From contig NZ_SCWC02000001.1 in NCBI RefSeq assembly GCF_004359525.2, forward strand, positions 372,001 to 436,000: a stretch of DNA of 64,000 bases, written 5' to 3'. The translations under genes were made by a program, and so were the position numbers. The notes under the pieces were generated by a model. That model was not told the DNA's origin. It ran no database searches and was given only the letters and a program-made list of their open reading frames with translations. This document shows, one piece after another, positions 28,896-37,684 of the stretch; within the stretch, counting starts at the first letter, position 1, and every line of letters begins with the position of its first letter. The stretch is from Macrococcus equipercicus (GTDB lineage: Bacteria; Bacillota; Bacilli; Staphylococcales; Staphylococcaceae).

Positions 28896-30797
28896 TTGTC
28901 TACACAGACTAAAAGAGGATTTGGGGCAACAGTCAAGGATTACTTGACCACTGTTGACCACAAAAAAATTGCGATTCTTTACTTGATTATGGGTGGGTTG
29001 TTCTTCGCTATGGGTGGTCTGGAAGCGATGTTCATTCGTATCCAGCTGGCAGTACCGGAAAACGACTTTGTATCAGCAGGTCTATTCAACCAGATCATTA
29101 CAATGCATGGTACTACAATGATTTTCCTTGCAGCAATGCCTTTGTTATTCGCATTTATGAATGCGGTCGTGCCGCTGCAAATCGGTGCGCGTGACGTTGC
29201 ATTCCCATTCTTGAATGCATTAGGTTTCTGGTTATTCTTCTTCGGCGGAATCTTCCTGAACTTATCATGGTTACTTGGCGGCGCACCTGATGCCGGCTGG
29301 ACATCATACGCTTCACTTTCACTGGCATCAGCAGGTCATGGTATTGACTTCTATGCATTAGGTTTACAGATTTCTGGTGCCGGAACATTGATTGCCGGGA
29401 TTAACTTCCTTGTAACCATTGTTAATATGAGAGCACCAGGTATGACATACATGCGTATGCCGCTATTCACCTGGACAACATTCGTTGCCAGTGCACTAAT
29501 CGTCTTCGCATTTCCACCACTGACTATCGGTTTATTCTTACTGATTTTCGATAGAATGTTCGGTACAGGATTCTTCATTGTCTCTCAAGGTGGTAACACG
29601 ATTATCTGGGAACACTTATTCTGGATTTTCGGTCACCCGGAAGTATATATCTTAATCTTACCGGCATTTGGTATTTTCTCAGAAATCATCCCGACATTCT
29701 CACGTAAAAGATTGTTCGGTTACTCAGCAATGGTATTTGCCACTGTACTGATTGGTTTCCTTGGCTTCATGGTGTGGGCGCACCATATGTTCACAGTAGG
29801 TCTTGGACCGACAGCGAATGCCATCTTCGCCTTAGCAACAATGGCGATTGCAGTACCAACAGGGGTTAAAGTCTTCAACTGGCTGTTAACTGTCTGGGGC
29901 GGTAGTGTTGAATTTACGACACCTATGCTTTATGCACTAGCGTTTATCCCTTCATTCGTAATGGGTGGGGTTACAGGTATCATGCAGGCTTCTGCTCCAG
30001 CGGATTACCAGTTCCATGATACGTATTTCATCGTTGCGCATTTCCACTATGTTATCGTCGGTGGTGTCGTGTTTGCCTTACTGGCAGGTCTTCACTTCTA
30101 CTGGCCGTTAATGTTCGGTAAGATGCTGAGCGATAAGCTGGGCAAAATTGCTTTTGTCCTGTTCTTCACAGGTTTCCACTTAACATTCTTAGTACAGCAT
30201 TTCCTTGGTCTATGGGGTATGCCAAGACGTGTCTTCACATACTTACCAGGACAAGGCTATGACTTATTCAACATGATTTCTACTATCGGTGCTTTAACAA
30301 TGGCCGTAGCAGTGATTATTACAGTAATCAACATCATCATGACATTCGCTAAAGCACCTCGCGTTGGTCGCGATGCATGGGGCGACGGTCGTACGCTTGA
30401 ATGGTCATTACCACAACCAGTGCCATTCTATAACTTTGCTCAAACACCATTAGTACGCGGTTTAGATGCATTCTGGCTGGAGAAAACTAAAGGCGACGGT
30501 AAAATCTTACCGGCTGAATCTTTAGGTGAAATCCATATGCCTAACAATTCAATTATTCCGTTTATCCAATCACTCGGATTATTTGTAGCAGCATTCGGTG
30601 CCTTGTATTTCGCTGATGGTAAAGACTGGGCAATTGAAGCAGTTAAGGAATTACCAGTACAGCCATGGGCTCCTTTCATCATCGGCCTTGGCCTTGCGAT
30701 TACAGCGGGCGGAATGATTGCTCGTTCTCTTATGGATGATCATGGTTACCATATCTCCAAAGAAGAGTTAATTGAGTATGAAAGAGGTGTGAAATAA
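28896..30797 (+). CDS. ctaD: caa3-type cytochrome c oxidase subunit I
   Basis: Catalytic subunit with haem a, haem a3 and CuB, reducing oxygen and pumping protons. It shows GHPEVYI (CuB His cross-linked to Tyr), the HH CuB pair in WAHHMFTVG, and HDTYFIVAHFHYV with haem ligands. The start codon is TTG at 28896, eight bases behind AGGGAGG. The 633 residues are about the Bacillus CtaD length. Its stop overlaps the ctaE ATG by one base. Confidence 0.96.
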   Translation: MSTQTKRGFGATVKDYLTTVDHKKIAILYLIMGGLFFAMGGLEAMFIRIQLAVPENDFVSAGLFNQIITMHGTTMIFLAAMPLLFAFMNAVVPLQIGARDVAFPFLNALGFWLFFFGGIFLNLSWLLGGAPDAGWTSYASLSLASAGHGIDFYALGLQISGAGTLIAGINFLVTIVNMRAPGMTYMRMPLFTWTTFVASALIVFAFPPLTIGLFLLIFDRMFGTGFFIVSQGGNTIIWEHLFWIFGHPEVYILILPAFGIFSEIIPTFSRKRLFGYSAMVFATVLIGFLGFMVWAHHMFTVGLGPTANAIFALATMAIAVPTGVKVFNWLLTVWGGSVEFTTPMLYALAFIPSFVMGGVTGIMQASAPADYQFHDTYFIVAHFHYVIVGGVVFALLAGLHFYWPLMFGKMLSDKLGKIAFVLFFTGFHLTFLVQHFLGLWGMPRRVFTYLPGQGYDLFNMISTIGALTMAVAVIITVINIIMTFAKAPRVGRDAWGDGRTLEWSLPQPVPFYNFAQTPLVRGLDAFWLEKTKGDGKILPAESLGEIHMPNNSIIPFIQSLGLFVAAFGALYFADGKDWAIEAVKELPVQPWAPFIIGLGLAITAGGMIARSLMDDHGYHISKEELIEYERGVK

Positions 30798-31426
30798 TGG
30801 CACATGTAGAAGAACCAATAACGGCTGAAAGATGGCCGAGCCATCCTGAAACTGCATCGATGGAAGGAAAGAACAAACTGACCGGCTTCTGGGTTTTCCT
30901 GGGCGGTGAGACAGCATTGTTCGCTTCATTGTTTGCAACTTACTTGACACTGAAAGACCATGTACCTAACCAGGAACACTTATTAGCAAAACAGTTATTC
31001 CACTTACCACTCGCATTTGTTATGACGATGTTACTGTTAACATCGTCACTGACAAGTGTCTATGCTATTTACCACATGAAAAACTATAACTTCGGTAAGA
31101 TGAGATTATGGTTTATCATCACGATTTTACTGGGCTTCGGCTTTCTGGCTCTTGAAATCTATGAGTTCACTGAATATATTCATCAAGGTCATACGTTCAG
31201 ATCAAGCGCGTTCGGTAGTGCGTTCTACTTCTTAGTCGGAACACATGGTGCCCACGTATTAATCGGACTTGTCTGGATGATCCTGCTGGTTGTCAGAAAC
31301 AATTCTCGCGGCTTGTCAGTATATAACGCTGCTAAATTCAATACAGTTTCTCTATACTGGCATTTCATTGACGTTGTTTGGGTATTCATCTTTACAGTAG
31401 TTTACTTGTTAGGGGTGCTGGGATAA
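30797..31426 (+). CDS. ctaE: caa3-type cytochrome c oxidase subunit III
   Basis: Structural subunit of the oxidase, about five helices in 209 residues, with the family block GGETALFASLFATYL and the C-terminal SLYWHFIDVVW. Starts and stops overlap those of ctaD and ctaF by one base each (TAATG), so translation is coupled through the operon. Confidence 0.95.
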   Translation: MAHVEEPITAERWPSHPETASMEGKNKLTGFWVFLGGETALFASLFATYLTLKDHVPNQEHLLAKQLFHLPLAFVMTMLLLTSSLTSVYAIYHMKNYNFGKMRLWFIITILLGFGFLALEIYEFTEYIHQGHTFRSSAFGSAFYFLVGTHGAHVLIGLVWMILLVVRNNSRGLSVYNAAKFNTVSLYWHFIDVVWVFIFTVVYLLGVLG

Positions 31427-31860
31427 TGACAAATCACGAAAACAAACGAGTAATCAACGAACAGCAGGTCACTGAACATGTGAAAGTAAGAGACGTAGAC
31501 ACTGTTGAAACACACAGTGCAGCGGTTCATGCACCCGTGTTCAACCGAGCAAGATTTGAGTACGATAAACGCGTAAGAACAGAAGAAATGAGAATGCAGG
31601 TCACTACATTCGCTGTCATGATTTTCTTGACGTTCATTGCCTTTGCAATGACTGCAGCCGGCTTAAGCAAAGATTTTGTACTGCCAGTCATTTTATTACT
31701 GGCGTTAATACAGGTTATTCTTCAGTTCTTCTACTTCATGCACATGAAGCATAAAGGACATGATATTGCTAAGCTGTTCATGCTTTTCGGTATGTTCCTT
31801 GCGATGACATTCGTCGTCACTGCGCTCTACTTAATGTGGTTAGGTTCACCGCTGAAATAA
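31426..31860 (+). CDS. ctaF: caa3-type cytochrome c oxidase subunit IV, long N-terminus
   Basis: Small membrane subunit (COX4-pro type) with three helices from about residue 58 onward and the characteristic QFFYFMHMKHK between the second and third. The first 55 or so residues are hydrophilic and charged, an extension beyond the roughly 110-residue Bacillus CtaF. I take the ATG at 31426, overlapping the ctaE stop by one base. The length is 144 residues. A terminator follows. Confidence 0.9.
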   Translation: MTNHENKRVINEQQVTEHVKVRDVDTVETHSAAVHAPVFNRARFEYDKRVRTEEMRMQVTTFAVMIFLTFIAFAMTAAGLSKDFVLPVILLLALIQVILQFFYFMHMKHKGHDIAKLFMLFGMFLAMTFVVTALYLMWLGSPLK

Positions 31861-31863
31861 CAA

Positions 31864-31897
31864 CAAAAACACCGCTGACTTGTCAGCGGTGTTTTTA
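31864..31897 (+). terminator. Terminator of the ctaBCDEF operon
   Basis: AAAAACACCGCTGA and TCAGCGGTGTTTTT form a perfect 14-bp stem with loop CTTG directly behind ctaF. Confidence 0.9.
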
Positions 31898-31927
31898 AAT
31901 TGACATAGAATTTTCGTTATTGCCCGT

Positions 31928-31955
31928 TTGTCTCACCTTTGCTATCGTTTATAAT
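31928..31955 (+). promoter_or_regulatory. Putative promoter of ctaG
   Basis: TTGTCT (31928-31933), 16 bases, TATAAT (31950-31955), about 30 bases before the ctaG start and behind the ctaF terminator. Confidence 0.5.
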
Positions 31956-31984
31956 AAAGTGAGAATATTTTATGGAGTGATGGT

Positions 31985-32938
31985 ATGGGTCGTTTAAGCT
32001 CAATTTCTATATTTGGTTTTATGGCGAACTGGAGTCCATACTACCTGTTGATTGTAGTGTTTTTAACAGTGCTGTATTTTATGGCTGTAACAAAATGGAG
32101 ACACGGCATAGCGGGAAATCGTCCGCTGAAGGCAAGTGAAACGGTCTTATTACTGATCGCTGTCGTTCTCATCTACTTATTAAAAGGTGGCCCGATTGAT
32201 CTGCTCAGTCACATCGTCTTCAGCTTCCATATGCTGCAGATGGCAATGCTGTATTTATTAGTCATTCCGATGCTATATTTTGCTGTGCCTGCTTACTTCG
32301 TTGATTACATCATCTCGCGTCCGGTCATTAAGCCGGTGTTCCAGCTGATGACGCGCCCGGTCGTAGCACTTGTGGTCTTCAATGGACTGTTCAGCATCTA
32401 TCACCTGCCGGTTGTCCTTGATTTCCTTAAGACCAATGCAGCACTGCATGCAGTATATACGATTTTGCTTTCAGTAACAGCCTTTGTGATGTGGTTCCCA
32501 GTATTCAATCGCAGCCAGCTGCAGAGATCACAGCTTTCCGGATTGCAGAAAATGCTCTTTATCTTTATGATCGGCGTACTGCTGACGCCGTCGTGCGGAC
32601 TCATTATCTTTGCCCAGCAGCCGATGTACAAGACGTACACTGATCCTAAAGCCTGGATGAACGCCATGAGTTTATGTGTGCCATCAGGGACGCTCGATAA
32701 CATTTTGGCTTCAAGTGGTATTTCGGGGCCTCAGTACTTTACGAATATGTCTTCACTGGAAGACCAGCAGACAGGTGGCGTCATCATGAAAGTACTGCAG
32801 GAGCTCTTCTTTGCCGTCATGCTGTTCTATGTCTTCTTCAGCTGGAAGTACAGTGAAGGAAAAGATGAAGAACACACAACGATGAGAAGTTTAGAGCGGC
32901 GCCGTCAGGAGCAGGCATATTTTAATCAATTCAGATAG
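31985..32938 (+). CDS. ctaG: Cytochrome c oxidase assembly factor CtaG
   Basis: Membrane protein of the Bacillus CtaG family (caa3 assembly factor, unrelated to the Cox11-type CtaG of proteobacteria), needed for active caa3 oxidase, probably at the copper step. About seven helices in 317 residues, with conserved LLSHIVFSFHMLQMAMLY and PSCGLIIFA. It has its own promoter behind the operon terminator. Its presence fits the complete ctaCDEF set. Confidence 0.92.
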   Translation: MGRLSSISIFGFMANWSPYYLLIVVFLTVLYFMAVTKWRHGIAGNRPLKASETVLLLIAVVLIYLLKGGPIDLLSHIVFSFHMLQMAMLYLLVIPMLYFAVPAYFVDYIISRPVIKPVFQLMTRPVVALVVFNGLFSIYHLPVVLDFLKTNAALHAVYTILLSVTAFVMWFPVFNRSQLQRSQLSGLQKMLFIFMIGVLLTPSCGLIIFAQQPMYKTYTDPKAWMNAMSLCVPSGTLDNILASSGISGPQYFTNMSSLEDQQTGGVIMKVLQELFFAVMLFYVFFSWKYSEGKDEEHTTMRSLERRRQEQAYFNQFR

Positions 32939-32946
32939 GAGAACTT

Positions 32947-33408
32947 ATGAACTTACCAATTTTACCGACGATCAGTACATCATTTATTGTCATCAGTGCG
33001 ATTTTTGTAGCCATTGGATGGTACCAGATTGCTAAAGGCAATATAGAAGCACATAAAAAGATTATGTTAATCGCAGGGATTTGCGCGTTGACCTTCTTTA
33101 TCATCTATGCCACTAGAACGGTTTTTATTGGCAACACTTCTTTCGGAGGACCGCATCGTCTCAAACTTTACTATACGATTTTTCTTGTATTCCATATCAA
33201 TCTCGCGACTATCGGTGGTATTATGGGACTTGTGAATATATGGTCAGGTCTGAAAGGAAAACTTAAGCTGCACCGTAAAATCGGGCCGATCACTTCAGTC
33301 ATCTGGTTCTTTACAGCGATTACAGGTGTGGCCGTCTACTTGCTGCTTTATGTGTTCTATCACGGCGGAGAAACAACGTCAGTCATTAAAGCGATATTAG
33401 GCCACTAA
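32947..33408 (+). CDS. DUF420 membrane protein, CtaM/YozB-like
   Basis: A 153-residue protein with four or five helices, matching DUF420. The S. aureus member, CtaM, next to ctaAB, is needed for function of the aa3 menaquinol oxidase; B. subtilis YozB is similar. Conserved His and Arg are seen in IEAHKKIM, RTVFIGNTSFGG and KLHRKIG. It begins 9 bases behind ctaG, with AGGAG overlapping that gene's end. A role in haem-copper oxidase maturation is likely but inferred from family and position. Confidence 0.85.
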   Translation: MNLPILPTISTSFIVISAIFVAIGWYQIAKGNIEAHKKIMLIAGICALTFFIIYATRTVFIGNTSFGGPHRLKLYYTIFLVFHINLATIGGIMGLVNIWSGLKGKLKLHRKIGPITSVIWFFTAITGVAVYLLLYVFYHGGETTSVIKAILGH

Positions 33409-33449
33409 ATATAAAAAGGCTTTGACACAATGTCAAGGCCTTTTTATAT
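33409..33449. terminator. Bidirectional terminator after the DUF420 gene
   Basis: ATATAAAAAGGC-TTTGACA and TGTCAAGGCCTTTTTATAT form a long stem with flanking A and T runs, separating convergent genes; the right arm overlaps the stop end of the AI-2E gene. Confidence 0.85.
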
Positions 33450-34493
33450 TTTAAAGTTAGTCTTAATCGCTCCTGATTCAATAAAAGTCAGAATGAGGAT
33501 AAGGACGATAGGTCCGACGAAGAAGCCGATGAAGCCCATCAGTTTAAGACCGATGTACATCGCAATTAAAGTCGGCAATGGACTGAGGCCGACACCGTTA
33601 CCCATGACTTTAGGTTCCAGCACTTTTCGCTGCACGAGCAGGAATAATGAAAGGACAATCAGTTTCACCGCCATGATATGGTCACCGGTAAAGTATTCAT
33701 AGAGCGCCCATGGAATAGTGATTCCTGTTGCCCCTACAATCGGCAGCAGATCGACCACACAGATGACAAGGCTCATCACGAGGGCATTTTCAAAGGTAAT
33801 GAACAGCAGGCCGATGAATGTGAACACCCAGGTGATAAATGATAAGATGAATGCCGCACGTATCATACCGAAGATAGAGCCGGAAATCCGCTTCCAGACG
33901 AATAATGACTTCTGATAGGTCGAGTCATACATATGATTTCTGAAGAACTGCTTGATTTTCGGTATTTCCAGCATGAACAAAAATAATGCTACTAAAAAGA
34001 CGAGTCCTGAAATAAGCAGCTCGGGCAGTGCTGAAATGAAGCCGGTAATATTTTCAACATTGAAGTAACTAACGATGCTATCTCTCATAGAGAGCAGGAA
34101 CTTCTGTACTTCGTCGTTAATTGCGGTTGTCACGCTTGCCGGTAGAATGGTATTGATTCGCGCTTCAATATGTGACCACGCATCAATGAGCCCGTTCATC
34201 TTAGCCGGTAGATCTGTGGCGAGCTGAATAATATTCTGAATCAGCTTAGTCAGAAAGAAATAGATGAACAGTAGCAGCAGTCCAAGTATCAATGAATAAA
34301 TGGTAGTGACACTCCATTTACGGCTGCCGAATTTCAGCTCAAGCCGTCTGATCAGCGGCTCGATCATCAAAGCCAGCAGCAGGGCGATGATGAGCGGGAT
34401 AGAGATCGGTAGTATAAAGTAGACAAAAAGCACTAAAAGAATGATTACTAATGCAATAGTCATTGTTCGTTTCGTCAGCCATTTTTTAAGCAT
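33444..34493 (-). CDS. AI-2E transporter family (UPF0118) permease
   Basis: A 349-residue membrane protein with about eight helices of the PerM/AI-2E family, a group including Na+/H+ antiporters and putative exporters. Seen are the N-terminal helix pair, a central soluble stretch (about 95-150) and the conserved C-terminal region PIVGATGITIPWALYEY and VLEPKVMGNGVGLSPLPTL. The transported substrate is unknown. The gene is in the same neighbourhood in S. aureus. Confidence 0.85.
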   Translation of the reverse strand: MLKKWLTKRTMTIALVIILLVLFVYFILPISIPLIIALLLALMIEPLIRRLELKFGSRKWSVTTIYSLILGLLLLFIYFFLTKLIQNIIQLATDLPAKMNGLIDAWSHIEARINTILPASVTTAINDEVQKFLLSMRDSIVSYFNVENITGFISALPELLISGLVFLVALFLFMLEIPKIKQFFRNHMYDSTYQKSLFVWKRISGSIFGMIRAAFILSFITWVFTFIGLLFITFENALVMSLVICVVDLLPIVGATGITIPWALYEYFTGDHIMAVKLIVLSLFLLVQRKVLEPKVMGNGVGLSPLPTLIAMYIGLKLMGFIGFFVGPIVLILILTFIESGAIKTNFKI

Positions 34494-34515
34494 TCCAGCA
34501 CCTCAAAGTGAATAA

Positions 34516-34541
34516 TAAAAAAGACGTGGCAACCACGTCTT
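34516..34541 (-). terminator. Terminator of the YugN-like gene
   Basis: On the minus strand AAGACGTGG-TTG-CCACGTCTT is followed by six T residues; the stem begins at the stop codon of the gene. Confidence 0.85.
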
Positions 34542-34899
34542 AAGCAAGTAAAGCACGGATATCATGATATACGTTCATTATTGTACGTTTGCAATGCTCA
34601 ACCATTGCTTCAGGGAAGTATTCATCTTCACCGTATTCAATACCGGTCGGATAATAATGTTTACCTAAATATGGATCCATCATTTGCAGCGTGGCATTTT
34701 TCGCACCGACATCACCGTCAACTGCATAGCCAGGTATGCGCAAGTAATAAACGCCTTCTTCAAGCTGATATTTCAAGTCATATGTGACACGCTCGTAATC
34801 CCAATGGCCGCCAAGATTAAAACCATGTTTATTCATTACATGCTGAATCAATGTCTGGTCAGCAACTATATTTTCAATTCCTGAATTTTCAAATACCAT
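34540..34899 (-). CDS. YugN-like family protein
   Basis: A soluble 119-residue protein matching the YugN-like family of unknown function, with GGHWDYERVTYDLKY, YYLRIPGYAVDGDVG and the C-terminal YYPTGIEYGEDE. The ATG at 34899 has GGAGG eight bases upstream; the longer frame to 34926 lacks a ribosome-binding site. It has its own terminator and is divergent from the CAP-domain gene. Confidence 0.82.
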   Translation of the reverse strand: MVFENSGIENIVADQTLIQHVMNKHGFNLGGHWDYERVTYDLKYQLEEGVYYLRIPGYAVDGDVGAKNATLQMMDPYLGKHYYPTGIEYGEDEYFPEAMVEHCKRTIMNVYHDIRALLA

Positions 34900-35022
34900 T
34901 GAATAATCCTCCCTCGTTATGCTCACTTCTCATTTTAAGACAAAATGACGCGGCTTGCAATCAGATATTTTTTTCAGAGTAAATATTGTATAATATAATG
35001 ATAAAAAGGCCAGGAGGCGCTT

Positions 35023-36087
35023 ATGAAAAATATTCTGATAAAATTACTGGCCGTCCTGTTCGCCGCCGTTTTTCTGTTCTATTTATTTTATTCACCGTCA
35101 CTGAAATTCGATGTCCTTGAAAACCCGAAAAAAGTATCGAAGCCGACGGAACAGATCAATGATAACAGCACACAGCCGGCCAACCCGAAATTGACGAAAG
35201 GCATCGGTGTCTATATCGGCAGGTCAATTAATGACTTTACAGACCGCTACGGCTATCCAAAACGCATCTATCCGTCGAAATACAGCTATGACAACTATAT
35301 TTTTCAGTTTCACGATAAATATTATATATGTGGTGTGAAAGAGAAGCGGATTGTAATGATTTATGCGACCGGTAAAGCCGCTGACACATATCCGCTGAAA
35401 ATTACAGCGGATGCCGCGCAGATTTTTAACGGCACGACCATCAATACTGAGCCTGTCATAAAGACCGCTAAAGGTAAGTACCGGTTTGAACTGTCGGAAG
35501 TCGATGTCAAAACACAGCTGCTGCTGCAGTACGGGAATATATATGCCCAAGTATTTGTTGACCGGCTGACCAGCAAAGTGATGGCGGTGAAGTATATGAC
35601 CGGACCTGTGCTCGTCGAAATGCAGCCGTATGCCATGAGCTATAACGGTGAAATCATTGAACGGACACCGCAACAGCTGGATCATACAATTGATGAGATC
35701 TCAATTAATTCGAATAATGTACTGACGATGTTTGAGCTGACTAATATCATGCGCGAAATTAACGGCAGAAAACCGCTTGCAACGAATGAACTCATCAATC
35801 ATACCGCTCAGTTCCAGGTAGCTGAACTCAGCAGAAAAAGCGGGAAGGTAGTCACTCAAGTAGAGAATGATATCGGCACGCAGCTGAAAGATGAGAATAT
35901 TGACTATAAAGATTTTGCCCAGAATATCGCTTATAACTTTGAAGATGTGCCGAGTCTGATCAACAGCTGGCTGAACTCGGATGAACATAGAGAGCAGCTG
36001 CTGAACAGTAAGTTCAACGAAATGGGCGGCGGTATTTCAGGTGGTTATACGTCACTTGTATTCATCGAGCGGGCGGAAGGTCAATAA
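35023..36087 (+). CDS. CAP-domain protein with N-terminal membrane anchor
   Basis: A 354-residue protein with a signal or anchor helix (about 6-25), a linker, a CAP-associated domain (about 63-205, beginning IGRSINDFTDRYGYPKRIYPS), and a C-terminal CAP/SCP domain (about 235-350) with HTAQFQVAEL, NSWLNSDEHREQLLN and FNEMGGGI. It resembles B. subtilis YlbC, whose genes neighbour ylbF and ylbG as here. The function is unknown. A GGAGG site precedes the start. The 3' end overlaps the convergent thioesterase by 26 bases. Confidence 0.83.
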   Translation: MKNILIKLLAVLFAAVFLFYLFYSPSLKFDVLENPKKVSKPTEQINDNSTQPANPKLTKGIGVYIGRSINDFTDRYGYPKRIYPSKYSYDNYIFQFHDKYYICGVKEKRIVMIYATGKAADTYPLKITADAAQIFNGTTINTEPVIKTAKGKYRFELSEVDVKTQLLLQYGNIYAQVFVDRLTSKVMAVKYMTGPVLVEMQPYAMSYNGEIIERTPQQLDHTIDEISINSNNVLTMFELTNIMREINGRKPLATNELINHTAQFQVAELSRKSGKVVTQVENDIGTQLKDENIDYKDFAQNIAYNFEDVPSLINSWLNSDEHREQLLNSKFNEMGGGISGGYTSLVFIERAEGQ

Positions 36088-36553
36088 GAAAGAAACTGCC
36101 GGTCGCAAAACTAATTAAGTCATCGTCACTGAATACTTGACAGGTCACAAGATAAGTGGTCGACCCTTTTTTAATGATGTCGGCACGGGCAGAGATGACA
36201 GCACCCGTGCCTTTTTTTGTGAAGTACGTCGTCATTTCATGAGTGACGACCCGCTTGCCGGCCGGCACAACTTCATTGCACAGCGTGCCCATCAGTGTAT
36301 CAGCCATCAGCATCACGATACCGCCGTGCAGAATGCCGAGGCTGTTATCCATCAGTTCGGTCCGTGATACTTTGAGAGTGCCGGTGTCGCCGGAGAAGGC
36401 CATCTCAAAAGGATAGATTTTCTGCAGCCACGTGTCTTTCGGCCGGCCGTCGAACTGAGAGAGCAGCGTCATAACCGCGGCCAGTTCAGCTGGATTGTTC
36501 CGCTCAAAGATGTCTTTTAGTTGCAGGTCGATAGACTGTTTGAATTCGCGCAT
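36062..36553 (-). CDS. PaaI-type hotdog thioesterase
   Basis: A 163-residue acyl-CoA thioesterase-like protein. The hotdog core is shown by the nucleophile region NSLGILHGGIVMLMADTLMG (Asn, His, Gly, Asp pattern of the PaaI family) and HEMTTYFTKKGTG. The ATG at 36553 is preceded by AAGGAG; the longer frame starting at 36610 is not supported. The substrate is unknown. It overlaps the CAP gene tail to tail. Confidence 0.82.
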   Translation of the reverse strand: MREFKQSIDLQLKDIFERNNPAELAAVMTLLSQFDGRPKDTWLQKIYPFEMAFSGDTGTLKVSRTELMDNSLGILHGGIVMLMADTLMGTLCNEVVPAGKRVVTHEMTTYFTKKGTGAVISARADIIKKGSTTYLVTCQVFSDDDLISFATGSFFLIDLPPAR

Positions 36554-36608
36554 AGGATGCTCCTTAAGTTTATGGTATAATTTTTGCTGAAACAGGAAGA
36601 GGTGTGCC

Positions 36609-37037
36609 ATGGTATACGATGAGACTATCTTTGAGCTGCTGGATTATGCAGAAGGCATCAACCGCATGATTCTCAGCAGTGAAAGTTATATTAATTATAG
36701 AAATAATACGCTGCAAATGCAATGTGACCCGGAAGTTGAGCGGTTAAGGAAACGATTTATCAGACTGAAGGAACGTTACGATGAAGTGATGCGCTTTGGC
36801 AGATACCATCCGGACTATATGGAGGTCATGCTGGAGACAAGACGCGCCAAAAAGGCCTATGACCTGCATCCAATGGTCGCTGCTGCTAAACAGGCTGAGA
36901 CCGCCTTACAGACGCTGCTTGATGAAGTCATCGTGAGCGTATCAGCTGCGGTATCGAGTGAAATTAAAGTTGACAGAGGGAATCCATTCTTTACAGCTGA
37001 TCACCAGTGCGGCGGCGGCTGTTCATGTTCAGCATAA
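36609..37037 (+). CDS. ylbF: YlbF (RicF) family RNase Y regulator
   Basis: Helical protein of the YlbF/YmcA family. In B. subtilis YlbF forms a complex with YmcA and YaaT that binds RNase Y, steers mRNA maturation and carries iron-sulphur clusters. The 142 residues are mostly helical (about 1-115) and end in a cysteine cluster CGGGCSC, consistent with cluster binding. The ATG follows AGGTGTGCC, a moderate site. The methyltransferase-like gene starts 12 bases later. Confidence 0.87.
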   Translation: MVYDETIFELLDYAEGINRMILSSESYINYRNNTLQMQCDPEVERLRKRFIRLKERYDEVMRFGRYHPDYMEVMLETRRAKKAYDLHPMVAAAKQAETALQTLLDEVIVSVSAAVSSEIKVDRGNPFFTADHQCGGGCSCSA

Positions 37038-37049
37038 GGAGCGATTGAC

Positions 37050-37631
37050 ATGAATGAGGAAAAGTTTCAGGATCAGCTGAGAAGAAAATGGAAGGCACGG
37101 AACGAATTCATCACGCTGCCGCCGCAGAAAGTTTACCGGCTGCTGGCTGTGCACAATGTACTGATCCATGAGTTTGAACAGTGGATCACGCAGCAGCATG
37201 ATATTGCGGCTAAAGCGAAAGTCCTCTGTCTGGGCTGTCATCACGGCCGTATACTGAGCCGTATAGATAAAGAGCGGGGGATTAAAGGTTACTATGTGGA
37301 TCAGTCGCCGCGACTGATGCAGTCTGCCATTCATCTATATCCCCATTTCTCCTATAAGCTGCTTGAACCTGAACATATTCCTTATAAGAGCCGGAAAGTG
37401 AACTATGCGATAGTTGCAGTGCCTTTTCAGTCTTTGTATCACAAAAGTGCCATCACGGCCGAACTGAGGCGCGTGCTCAAAAAGCAGGGGGTCATCTACT
37501 TGTATGACCGAGTCGGTCAGTCACTGAGCAGTGTCATAGAAGCAAACGGTCTTTACATTGAAGAGAAAATCAACTATAAATTGATTACGATCTACCGGGT
37601 GAAAGCACTGGAGGATAAGCGCTTCATATAA
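37050..37631 (+). CDS. Methyltransferase-like protein (Rossmann fold)
   Basis: A 193-residue protein resembling class I SAM methyltransferases: strand-loop VLCLGCHHGR at about residues 58-67, an acidic end of the next strand (YYVDQSP), VNYAIVAVPFQS as strand 4 and LRRVLKKQGVIYLYD as strand 5. The glycine loop is unusual (G-C-H-H-G in place of G-x-G-x-G), so activity is uncertain. It is behind ylbF in one probable transcript. The substrate is unknown. Confidence 0.65.
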   Translation: MNEEKFQDQLRRKWKARNEFITLPPQKVYRLLAVHNVLIHEFEQWITQQHDIAAKAKVLCLGCHHGRILSRIDKERGIKGYYVDQSPRLMQSAIHLYPHFSYKLLEPEHIPYKSRKVNYAIVAVPFQSLYHKSAITAELRRVLKKQGVIYLYDRVGQSLSSVIEANGLYIEEKINYKLITIYRVKALEDKRFI

Positions 37632-37654
37632 AAGAAGAGGACAGCCGTGCAATA

Positions 37655-37676
37655 CCCCCCTCGCACGCGAGGGGGG
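37655..37676. terminator. GC-rich hairpin between convergent genes
   Basis: CCCCCCTCG and CGAGGGGGG around CACG form a very stable stem in an otherwise A/T-rich gap. There is no U-tract on either side, so its action as an intrinsic terminator is doubtful. Confidence 0.5.
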
Positions 37677-37684
37677 GATTCACA

